Positions 1-5,829 of a DNA stretch of 6,349 nucleotides are shown in pieces. Each line of letters begins with the position of its first letter. The first letter of the stretch is position 1. Where the stretch lies: positions 1 through 6,349 of the forward strand of contig JAJYJL010000516.1 of NCBI GenBank assembly GCA_021789565.1, read 5' to 3'. Source of the stretch: Acidobacteriota bacterium (GTDB taxonomy: Bacteria > Acidobacteriota > Terriglobia > UBA7540). A program made the position numbers and the translations under genes. The notes under the pieces are model-generated. The model saw only the letters and a program-made list of their open reading frames with translations. It was not told the DNA's origin and made no database searches.

Positions 1-954
1 TACGCGGTTTTGCGGAAAATTGTATGTTCTTATCTTCTCGCTGCGGTCACCGGTGCCCACCATCGTCCGCCGTTCTTCAGAAATCTGCTTCTGCTGCTCT
101 TCAAGGCGCTGCTCGTAAAGCCTGGAGCGCAATACGCGCATGGCCTTGGCGCGGTTCTTGATCTGCGATTTCTCATCCTGGCAGGACACGATCATTCCGG
201 TAGGCAGGTGCGTGATGCGAACCGCCGAATAGGTGGTGTTCACCGATTGCCCGCCCGGCCCCGAAGAGCAAAAGGTGTCGATGCGAATATCCTTGGGGTC
301 GATTTGTACCTCCACCTCGTCGGCCTCGGGAAGCACCGCAACCGTAATGGCTGAGGTGTGAATCCGGCCCTGCTGTTCCGTCGCAGGGACTCGTTGCACG
401 CGGTGAACGCCGCTCTCATACTTGAGACGGCTGTAAACATTCTTGCCTTCAACCACCGCGATCAATTCTTTCAGTCCGCCAACTCCCGAAAGGGAAGAAG
501 AAAGGATTTCGACCTTCCAGTTCTGCTGCTCAGCGTAGCGGCCGTACATGCGGAAGATTTCGGACGCAAACAGCGTTGCCTCGTCACCGCCCGTCCCTGC
601 ACGGATTTCAAGAACGATGTTTTTCTCGTCGTTCGGATCTTTTGGCAGCAACAGGGTTTTCAACTCGCTCTCCACAGCCTCCTGCCGCTTTTCAAGCTCG
701 GAAAGCTCCTCCTGAGCCAGAAGCCGCATTTCAGCGTCGGAGGATGAGTCTTCCAGCAACGATCGGGTCCCGACCAGGGCCTTCTGGACGTCTTTCCACT
801 CGCGATACCGTTCCACAATTTCCTGCAACTCGGAGTGGGACTTGGCTGTCTTCTGATAGGCAGACGGGTCCCCCAGGACCTGTGGGTCGCTCAAAGCGGC
901 GGTCAGCTCCTCATACCGTTTTTCGATCTCTTCCAGTCTGGCAACGAAATGCAT
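1..954 (-). CDS. prfA: Peptide chain release factor 1 (RF1), C-terminus cut by the left window edge
   Basis: RF1 recognises UAA and UAG stop codons on the ribosome and triggers hydrolysis of the peptidyl-tRNA ester. Reading the minus strand from ATG at 954-952 gives 318 uninterrupted codons that run off the window; the family is usually about 355-360 residues, so roughly 40 are missing. Residues 1 to about 205 form the helical PCRF region, with RAGTGGDEA near residue 120. The stop-codon-reading tripeptide is PAT (about residues 190-192, in [10 protein letters not shown]), the RF1 form rather than the SPF of RF2. The catalytic GGQ is at about residues 234-236 (positions 255-247), in [10 protein letters not shown]. 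In this family its glutamine is methylated by PrmC, whose gene often follows prfA and could lie just beyond the edge (inference). The terminal residues NFPQNRV match the conserved RF1 block. The start gives the normal family N-terminus, but the ribosome binding site is weak (GGA about 10 bases upstream). Confidence 0.97.
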   Translation of the reverse strand, partial: MHFVARLEEIEKRYEELTAALSDPQVLGDPSAYQKTAKSHSELQEIVERYREWKDVQKALVGTRSLLEDSSSDAEMRLLAQEELSELEKRQEAVESELKTLLLPKDPNDEKNIVLEIRAGTGGDEATLFASEIFRMYGRYAEQQNWKVEILSSSLSGVGGLKELIAVVEGKNVYSRLKYESGVHRVQRVPATEQQGRIHTSAITVAVLPEADEVEVQIDPKDIRIDTFCSSGPGGQSVNTTYSAVRITHLPTGMIVSCQDEKSQIKNRAKAMRVLRSRLYEQRLEEQQKQISEERRTMVGTGDRSEKIRTYNFPQNRV

Positions 955-1145
955 ACTAGTAATCCGGAACGCTGTCTTGTCTCTTGTTAGAGAACACCTT
1001 CCAGCAGGTCAATCAGAGAGCGGTAAACAACAAGTCAGACTCCCTTCGGGTAACAACCTGCATCCCAGGGGTTCTTTGAAATCCAGCCCTGCCTTGTCTT
1101 TCCTTGCCGATCGAGCGGCGATCGCGCTTAGCACACAAGTCAAGG

Positions 1146-1165
1146 CCAGATATCAGAATATCCGG
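1146..1165. promoter_or_regulatory. 20-bp dyad over the prfA -10 box, possible operator
   Basis: CCAGATAT (1146-1153) and ATATCCGG (1158-1165) form an inverted repeat with a 4-base centre, 7 of 8 positions symmetric (CCRGATAT-N4-ATATCYGG). It covers the candidate -10 hexamer at 1160-1155 completely, a typical place for a repressor site. The cognate regulator is not visible here. Confidence 0.35.
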
Positions 1166-1184
1166 CGGCGCATTAAGGTGTCAA
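1155..1184 (-). promoter_or_regulatory. Candidate sigma70 promoter for prfA
   Basis: On the minus strand a perfect TTGACA (-35, positions 1184-1179) is followed after 18 bases by TATTCT (-10, positions 1160-1155, four of six consensus bases). It points at prfA and would give a leader of about 195 nt before the ATG at 954. No competing gene start lies between. The -10 is embedded in a 20-bp dyad, described separately. Inferred from sequence only. Confidence 0.5.
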
Positions 1185-1448
1185 TCAACCTGGCCAGCCG
1201 TCTTCGTAAAGGCAGCACTCGCGCAGGGAGTTCCCCATTTAAAGCAGTGCTGCGTTAATCGCGTTGCTACGCTTCCAACTGGCGACGCATTCCGGCCGAC
1301 GCGCACATCGTGGAACAAAGGCTCAAACCGGCTCAAGGGCGTTTCGATGCGGCCCTGTTTGATAGCCATTGAAAGGCTTTTTCGCTTCTGATTGGGCGTT
1401 GGCTTCTCGGAAGAGCCCGGGCGCAAAAAGAAAATTACGGCAAAATAC

Positions 1449-1478
1449 TTGACAACGTAGTAAAGAGAGGAGTATATA
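1449..1478 (+). promoter_or_regulatory. Candidate sigma70 promoter in the intergenic region
   Basis: A perfect TTGACA (1449-1454) is followed after 18 bases by TATATA (1473-1478); TATAAC at 1475-1480, with a 20-base spacer, is the alternative -10. The -10 lies inside a dyad, GAGTA-TATAAC-TACTC (1470-1485 approximately), and GTAGTA sits in the spacer just after the -35 box. Transcription would run toward the receptor gene with a leader of about 435 nt, unless the real product is a small RNA or a lost gene. Strong as a motif, unproven as a promoter. Confidence 0.45.
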
Positions 1479-1733
1479 ACTACTCATCGATTCACTGCAT
1501 TCGCCAAATCAGATGGCATGAGCCATAGCGTCGTCTTGCTTGGGGCGACCAATAAAGAGGTAGTCAGGGCACAGCAGATGGAAATCAATAATCGCTCGGA
1601 TTTCAATCCGGGTGAGGTGCATTGTTGCCGCAAGTCTTTGTGCCTTTGACAAAGGAGGCGTCGACGGCAGATGATTTAATCTGTCTCCAAATCTCTTAAT
1701 CTCAAGTAAACCTATACGTAACAATGTCGTAAC

Positions 1734-1783
1734 TTCCCCGACGTACACTCACTTCTCTTCAATCAGTTCGACGAAACGGGGAA
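1734..1783. repeat. Inverted repeat TTCCCCG / CGGGGAA
   Basis: TTCCCCG (1734-1740) is perfectly complementary to CGGGGAA (1777-1783), separated by 36 bases, upstream of the receptor gene. A 7-bp match with a long loop can arise by chance, so this is recorded as a structure candidate only. Confidence 0.25.
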
Positions 1784-1880
1784 ACCAATAGGGCCAAGGG
1801 CGCTCACTCGATCATCCACCCGAAGCCCGTCCCCAGAACAAAGTACGGTTCGTAGGCACGCTTGCTGACGTTTCCTTAAT

Positions 1881-1903
1881 TTCCCTCAACCAGTCTTGAG
1901 GAA
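1881..1903 (+). promoter_or_regulatory. Hairpin or operator just before the receptor gene's ribosome binding site
   Basis: CCTCAA (1884-1889) and TTGAGG (1896-1901) form a perfect 6-bp inverted repeat with a 6-base loop. Allowing one bulged C, the stem extends to TTCC(C)TCAA / TTGAGGAA. It ends about 7 bases before the Shine-Dalgarno sequence, so as RNA it could affect translation initiation or message stability, and as DNA it could be an operator. Confidence 0.35.
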
Positions 1904-1909
1904 CCTGAG

Positions 1910-1916
1910 AGAGGAG
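1910..1916 (+). promoter_or_regulatory. Ribosome binding site of the TonB-dependent receptor gene
   Basis: AGAGGAG lies six bases before ATG at 1923-1925, ideal spacing for a Shine-Dalgarno sequence. It fixes the start at 1923 rather than at the in-frame TTG at 1896. The start at 1923 also gives a textbook signal peptide directly after the methionine. Confidence 0.8.
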
Positions 1917-1922
1917 CGCAAA

Positions 1923-2507
1923 ATGAGCGACGTACGTAGGAAAGCGGTACTGGCAGCAATCCTTGGGTTGCTGTTATCTGGAACTCTTTGGGCACAGTCG
2001 GATTTCGGAACTATTTCGGGTTACGTCAAGGACCCGTCGGGAGCAACCGTTCCAAAAGCCATGGTCACAGTAAGCAATCAGAGCGGCCTCCAGCGTCAGG
2101 CAACAACCGACGCAAGCGGGTTTTATGCAATTCCCAACCTCCCGCCTGGTTATTACACGATGACCGCCACTGCAGCAGGTTTTCAGAAATACGTCTCCCA
2201 GCAGAACAAGCTCGACCCGAGTGCCCGGCTCGCAATTAATGCCGTGCTCACTGTAGGTGCGACGACACAAACGGTACAGGTGACAGCGCAGGTAGCGACG
2301 CTGCAAACCCAATCCGCCGCCGTACAAAAGCTGGTGACGCGGCAGCAGATTGACTCACTGGAACTGAACGGGCGCAACCCGGTCAATCTGGCGCAGCTCG
2401 CACCAGGAGCTCAAGGGGGGGAATCTTGCCGGCTTGAATTTCAATTTTGGCCAGGGTCCGTCGCACTTCAACGGCTCCCGCAATTGGAACAATTTGATCA
2501 CTTATGA
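1923..2507 (+). CDS. TonB-dependent receptor (Oar-like), N-terminal piece before a frameshift
   Basis: This 194-codon frame is the 5' part of a gene that continues in the +1 frame at 2422. Residues 1-24 form a signal peptide: basic MSDVRRK, a hydrophobic core of about 15 residues, and likely cleavage after LWA. Residues about 27-91 match a carboxypeptidase-regulatory-like beta-sandwich domain (GTISGYVKDPSGATVP, then ASGFYAIPNLPPGYY). From about residue 115 the start of the TonB plug follows, including SLELNGRNPVNLAQLAPG, typical of Oar-like receptors in Acidobacteriota. After residue 166 the frame leaves family sequence and adds 28 unrelated residues before TGA at 2505-2507. Dropping one G from the run at 2415-2421 restores the frame and gives a 1172-residue protein. 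Translated as it stands, the product would be a secreted domain with half a plug and no barrel. Confidence 0.85.
   Translation: MSDVRRKAVLAAILGLLLSGTLWAQSDFGTISGYVKDPSGATVPKAMVTVSNQSGLQRQATTDASGFYAIPNLPPGYYTMTATAAGFQKYVSQQNKLDPSARLAINAVLTVGATTQTVQVTAQVATLQTQSAAVQKLVTRQQIDSLELNGRNPVNLAQLAPGAQGGESCRLEFQFWPGSVALQRLPQLEQFDHL
2415..2421 (+). repeat. Run of seven G at the receptor frameshift point
   Basis: Family-like sequence in frame 3 ends at ...LAPGAQGG and resumes in frame 1 as NLAGLNFNFGQG immediately after this G7 tract. Six G would join the two frames without any other change. The two frames are jointly open from 2368 to 2504, but the conserved residues place the break at the tract itself. 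Confidence 0.9.
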
Positions 2508-5442
2508 CGGCGCACCCGCTACACGGACGCGCGCCAATGGCACCAGCCTGGGCTCCGCTGATGAAGATTCTACGGAAGAAGTCCAAGTCCTTGGCGCGGA
2601 CTACAGCGCGGAATACGGACGCACCTCCGGCGGGCAGATTCGCATTGTCACCAAGAGCGGCGGACCTCAATTCCACGGGGCTGCATACGAATACGTGCGC
2701 AACACCTTGTTGAACGCCAATACCTGGCAGCGCAACGCTAACACCACCACCACCGGCCTGGCGGCAACCAATTTTGTCGCGCCCGATCATTACAATGATT
2801 TCGGATATAACATCGGTGGGCCTTTCTTCATCCCCGGACACTTCAATACGAACAAGGACAAAGTGTTCTGGTACTGGGGGCAGGAATTCACCCGAAACTA
2901 TTATACGGATCAGACCAGCCAGACCGTTCCTTCCTTGCTGATGCGGAACGGCAATTTTAGTGAACTGCTCGATCCGAACAATTTTTATTATCACAAGACC
3001 GTCCAACTCACGGACCCGAAGACGGGGCAGCCATTTTCCGGGAACATCATCCCAGCGCCCGGAACCGCCACATCAGGTTCGACGGCCAGCGCCAACGGGC
3101 TCGGACTACTGAACGCCTATCCTTTCCCTAATCTCAACACACCTATCAACGGCAACCAGAACTTTTTCCTTTCGGCCGCCCATCCACAGCGTCAACAAAA
3201 GAAAACCATTTCTGTGGATGTGAACGTCACCCCGAACCAGCGGATTCGCTATCGGGGCATCTACTACAGCTTTTGGGAATACCAGCCACTCGATGGCGGC
3301 AGCGGTGAAACGCCGAAGTACTTTGACCGGCCTAACTTTACCAACTCTCTCGATTATACCTGGGTTCTCAGCCCCACCAAGGTGAACGAACTACTGTTCA
3401 CCGTCAGCCACGACCGCGTCCTGATTCCAGTGAACGAGGCGGGATTTGTTGACCGCACCACACGCGGCGTCAACTTCCCCTATATTTTTTCGGTCTCGGA
3501 AAAACTGATCCCGACCCGCATTCCCAGCATAAACATGTCGGAGTTCAGTGGGTTGAGTGGCGGGCCGTATCCGTCGCACTCCGCGGGGCCCATTGTGGAT
3601 CTCTCGGACAATTTCTCCTGGGTAAAAGGCAATCACACCATCAAGTTCGGCGGGTTGTGGGAATGGCAGGGCGAAAACAACAATGATGAAATCAACGTCT
3701 CAGCCTGCAACACCTGCACCAACACCCAGAACGGTCAATTCCTCTTCAGCGATAACGGAGGCAACTTTATTCGGCCGGGTTACTCCATGGCCTCCTCTGG
3801 CGCAGCGGTTGCAAACACGGCACTGGGCCTTTTTGACTCGTATTCAGAAATCGGCCATCGCGCTTACACGATCTTCCGCGGCAACATGTACGAAATGTTT
3901 GGGCAGGACGCCTGGTCAGTCACGAGCAAACTGCACATCGATTATGGACTTCGGTATTCGCTCATCGTTCCTTATCACGCCGCTTGGGGCAATATGATCG
4001 TTTTTGACCCTAATTTCTACAATCCTGCAAACGCCGTGACCGTTGACCCTGTGACCGGCCTGATTGACGGCTCGCCTACGATCAATCAGCTTTACAACGG
4101 CATGGTTATTCCCGGCAGCGGCTTCCCCTCCTCCGCGAACGGCCGTGTTCCGGAAGCGACTTCCGGCTTATACAACGGCCTGTTTCACGGGCTGCCCAAC
4201 TATTACGGTTACGTTCAGAAAAATGCTTTTCAGCCGCGTGCCGGCGTCGCCTACCGCCTGAATGACAAGACAGTGTTGCGTGCCGGGATAGGCCGTTTCA
4301 TAGCGCGCCTGGGAGATAGCGACTCGATCTTTCTGGGCGGAAATCCACCTTTTCAGCCGAACGCCAGCACGTCCTTCGGATACGTGGACAACCCCGGTGG
4401 TACCGGGGTCAACCCCGTTCCCCTGGTGGTGACAACGGCGGCCAGGGATACGAAGAGCCCGGAGGCGTGGACGTGGAACGTCACGGTCGAACGTGAACTC
4501 CCTTGGCACTCCCTCCTGAGCGTGGCCTACGTCGGCAGCCATGGCGTGCACGAACAGCGCCAAGCGGATATTAATCAGCCTACGTTGGCCACGGTCGCAG
4601 CCAATCCCGGCGTTAACTTGAACGCCATACGGCCCTATAAGGGCTTTGGGTCCATCCGCCAATCGAATGGCGTCGCCACTTCCCAGTACAAATCGCTACA
4701 GATTGGCTGGAGCCGCCCCTTCACCAAGGGTCTCCTGTTCAGCATGGCGTACACCCTGTCCAAGAGCATGGATAGCGGGTCCAATGTACGCGATGTGGTT
4801 CCGAACACCTACGACACCAGCTTCTTGTGGGGACCGTCCGAATTCGACGCCCCCAACAACGTGGTGGCCAGTATCCTGTATCATCTCCCGTTCTTCAGCA
4901 ACCAGAAGGGTTTCGCGGGTCAGGTACTGGGCGGATGGGAACTTTCCAGCCTCCTGCAGTTCCAGAGCGGGAATCCGTGTAGCGTGGCAGGATCGAGCGA
5001 CTACGCTGGCGTGGGTCTCGACTCCAACTTCGGTTGCGGCGTGAACGGCCAATACTGGGTGAAGAATGGCGATCCGAAGATTCTTGGTAATTTCGGCTCC
5101 GGCAAGTGGTTCGCGACCACATCAGGCGGTTCTCCTATCTTTACCGCGCCGCCCAAGGGGACATTCAACACCCAGCGCGTTCGTGACATCATCTACCAGC
5201 CGGGGTTCAACAATTGGAACTTTGGGCTCTTTAAGTCATTCCCGATTCGTGAGAATATGGGCCTTCAGTTCCGCGCCGAAGCCTTCAACTTCCTGAACCA
5301 CCCCAACTGGGGTGGCCCGAGCGGAGGCGGCGTGAATTTCAATCCCACCAGCTCTACATTCGGGGAAGTAACCACCAAGGGCGGAAGCCCAAGCAGCGGT
5401 GGCGAGCGCAACATTCAGCTCTCACTGCGGTTCTACTTCTAA
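2422..5442 (+). CDS. TonB-dependent receptor (Oar-like), plug and beta-barrel piece after the frameshift
   Basis: This is the main body of an outer-membrane beta-barrel protein, residues 167-1172 in joined numbering. In this family the barrel imports or binds a large substrate using TonB/ExbBD energy; the ligand cannot be told from sequence. The rest of the plug comes first: LITYDGAPATRTRANGTSLG, then YSAEYGRTSGGQIRIVTKSGG (about residues 228-248), a signature of these receptors. The remainder is long, rich in aromatics, Asn and Gly with alternating strand patterns, as in a 22-strand barrel. The protein ends in LSLRFYF with a terminal Phe, the usual outer-membrane assembly signal. The joined length of about 1172 fits the family. 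The frame has no internal stop over 1000 codons, so it is not decaying apart from the G7 site. The first possible independent start is TTG at 2434, but a protein made from there would lack a signal peptide and could not be exported. A terminator follows at 5517. Confidence 0.93.
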   Translation, partial: NLAGLNFNFGQGPSHFNGSRNWNNLITYDGAPATRTRANGTSLGSADEDSTEEVQVLGADYSAEYGRTSGGQIRIVTKSGGPQFHGAAYEYVRNTLLNANTWQRNANTTTTGLAATNFVAPDHYNDFGYNIGGPFFIPGHFNTNKDKVFWYWGQEFTRNYYTDQTSQTVPSLLMRNGNFSELLDPNNFYYHKTVQLTDPKTGQPFSGNIIPAPGTATSGSTASANGLGLLNAYPFPNLNTPINGNQNFFLSAAHPQRQQKKTISVDVNVTPNQRIRYRGIYYSFWEYQPLDGGSGETPKYFDRPNFTNSLDYTWVLSPTKVNELLFTVSHDRVLIPVNEAGFVDRTTRGVNFPYIFSVSEKLIPTRIPSINMSEFSGLSGGPYPSHSAGPIVDLSDNFSWVKGNHTIKFGGLWEWQGENNNDEINVSACNTCTNTQNGQFLFSDNGGNFIRPGYSMASSGAAVANTALGLFDSYSEIGHRAYTIFRGNMYEMFGQDAWSVTSKLHIDYGLRYSLIVPYHAAWGNMIVFDPNFYNPANAVTVDPVTGLIDGSPTINQLYNGMVIPGSGFPSSANGRVPEATSGLYNGLFHGLPNYYGYVQKNAFQPRAGVAYRLNDKTVLRAGIGRFIARLGDSDSIFLGGNPPFQPNASTSFGYVDNPGGTGVNPVPLVVTTAARDTKSPEAWTWNVTVERELPWHSLLSVAYVGSHGVHEQRQADINQPTLATVAANPGVNLNAIRPYKGFGSIRQSNGVATSQYKSLQIGWSRPFTKGLLFSMAYTLSKSMDSGSNVRDVVPNTYDTSFLWGPSEFDAPNNVVASILYHLPFFSNQKGFAGQVLGGWELSSLLQFQSGNPCSVAGSSDYAGVGLDSNFGCGVNGQYWVKNGDPKILGNFGSGKWFATTSGGSPIFTAPPKGTFNTQRVRDIIYQPGFNNWNFGLFKSFPIRENMGLQFRAEAFNFLNHPNWGGPSGGGVNFNPTSSTFGEVTTKGGSPSSGGERNIQLSLRFYF

Positions 5443-5457
5443 CCAATGCAAGGTACG

Positions 5458-5510
5458 GTCCCGATGAGTTCTGAACGGAGGCACACAAGCCACCGTTCAG
5501 AGCTCGGGAC
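5458..5510 (+). repeat. Long imperfect hairpin in the receptor 3' region
   Basis: GTCCC (5458-5462), a 3-base bulge (5463-5465), then GAGTTCTGAACGG (5466-5478) pair with CCGTTCAGAGCTC (5493-5505) and GGGAC (5506-5510): 18 pairs including one G-U. The apex continues across an A-A mismatch with GGC (5480-5482) and GCC (5489-5491), leaving a 6-base loop. It starts 15 bases after the stop codon and has no T-run, so it is probably a message-end structure upstream of the true terminator. Confidence 0.75.
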
Positions 5511-5516
5511 AGGATT

Positions 5517-5552
5517 GCGGGGGCGGGTTCATTACTTGCCCCTGCGTTTTTT
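5517..5552 (+). terminator. Intrinsic (Rho-independent) terminator of the receptor gene
   Basis: GCGGGGGC (5517-5524) pairs with GCCCCTGC (5538-5545), 8 pairs with one G-U, around a 13-base loop. It is followed by one G and six T (5547-5552). A GC-rich stem plus T-run 75 bases after the stop codon is a standard intrinsic terminator, separating this unit from the TPR gene downstream. Confidence 0.8.
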
Positions 5553-5721
5553 CCATTCAACTTCACGGTAGTTTCCCCTTGCCATTCCTTTCCTGTATTG
5601 GCGCCGGTTTTAACCCGCTAAAGGAAACTGGAACTACGGAATGAGACTCCTTGTGGGCAAGCGGACTTCCAACCGTGCCGACGTAACGCCGTCCCACGCT
5701 CATCCAACTATTGGAATAATT

Positions 5722-5730
5722 TGATATACT
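5722..5730 (+). promoter_or_regulatory. Extended -10 promoter for the TPR gene
   Basis: TGATATACT contains TATACT (5725-5730, five of six consensus bases) preceded by TGn at 5722-5724, an extended -10 element. No good -35 hexamer lies 16-18 bases upstream, which extended -10 promoters can tolerate. Transcription would start near 5737, giving a leader of about 93 nt. Confidence 0.5.
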
Positions 5731-5732
5731 TC

Positions 5733-5773
5733 GGCCTTGCGCCTCCGTGTTGTAAAGTCGAGGCGAGCAAGCC
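5733..5773 (+). promoter_or_regulatory. 5' leader hairpin of the TPR transcript
   Basis: CTTGCGCCTC (5736-5745) pairs with GAGGC (5760-5764) and GCAAG (5767-5771) around a 14-base loop with a 2-base bulge (GA). GG (5733-5734) and CC (5772-5773) can extend the stem past one bulged C. It lies at the predicted transcription start, so the message would begin with a stem, a known way to protect 5' ends. Confidence 0.4.
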
Positions 5774-5829
5774 AGCAAAGGTTGCGTAGCTCGTTGTCCG
5801 AACAGCGATGCGATGTTATATAGGGCTGT

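Larger units (their letters stand above)
955..1922. other. Divergent intergenic region without a supported gene
   Basis: This is 968 bases between the divergently transcribed prfA and the TonB-dependent receptor gene. I see no ORF with a recognisable family, and no tRNA or rRNA. The longest candidates are an 81-codon minus-strand frame (1426-1181), a 79-codon minus-strand frame starting with GTG (1748-1509) and a 43-codon plus-strand frame (1518-1649). None shows a convincing ribosome binding site or known motif. What can be pointed to is regulatory: two sigma70-like promoter candidates (minus 1184-1155, plus 1449-1478), a 20-bp dyad over the first -10 box, and several short inverted repeats between 1472 and 1903. 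The stretch around 1430-1770 looks more AT-rich than the flanking genes. It may hold long leaders, a structured RNA, or the remains of a lost gene. Confidence 0.7.
5443..5829. other. Spacer between receptor and TPR genes, no gene seen
   Basis: This stretch of 387 bases holds the 3' hairpin and terminator of the receptor unit (5458-5552), a middle part of about 170 bases with only weak inverted repeats, then an extended -10 promoter and 5' hairpin for the TPR gene (5722-5773). A 128-codon minus-strand frame (5949-5563) crosses it but matches nothing known and overlaps the TPR gene start, so it is not annotated. Confidence 0.7.

Noticed and set aside
240..452. 70-codon minus-strand frame and plus-strand frames over 10-959
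   Set aside because: They are out-of-frame readings of prfA, whose own frame is continuous and carries the PAT and GGQ motifs.
1181..1426. 81-codon minus-strand frame upstream of prfA
   Set aside because: It has no recognisable family and does not resemble genes commonly found next to prfA, such as rpmE. Its end overlaps the candidate prfA -35 box.
1518..1649. 43-codon plus-strand frame after the orphan promoter
   Set aside because: It has no ribosome binding site and no known motif. Its start and end fall in the short inverted repeats, which explain the sequence at least as well.
1677..1703. Direct repeat TTAATCT spaced by 20 bases
   Set aside because: Only two copies of seven AT-rich bases in an AT-rich stretch; easily chance.
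2383..3006. 207-codon minus-strand frame opposite the receptor gene
   Set aside because: It is an antisense reading of clearly conserved receptor plug and barrel sequence, with no family resemblance of its own.
5711..5730. Possible sigma54 promoter at TTGGAATAATTTGAT
   Set aside because: It lacks the GG/GC pair at the required spacing and does not fit TGGCAC-N5-TTGC. The extended -10 reading fits better.
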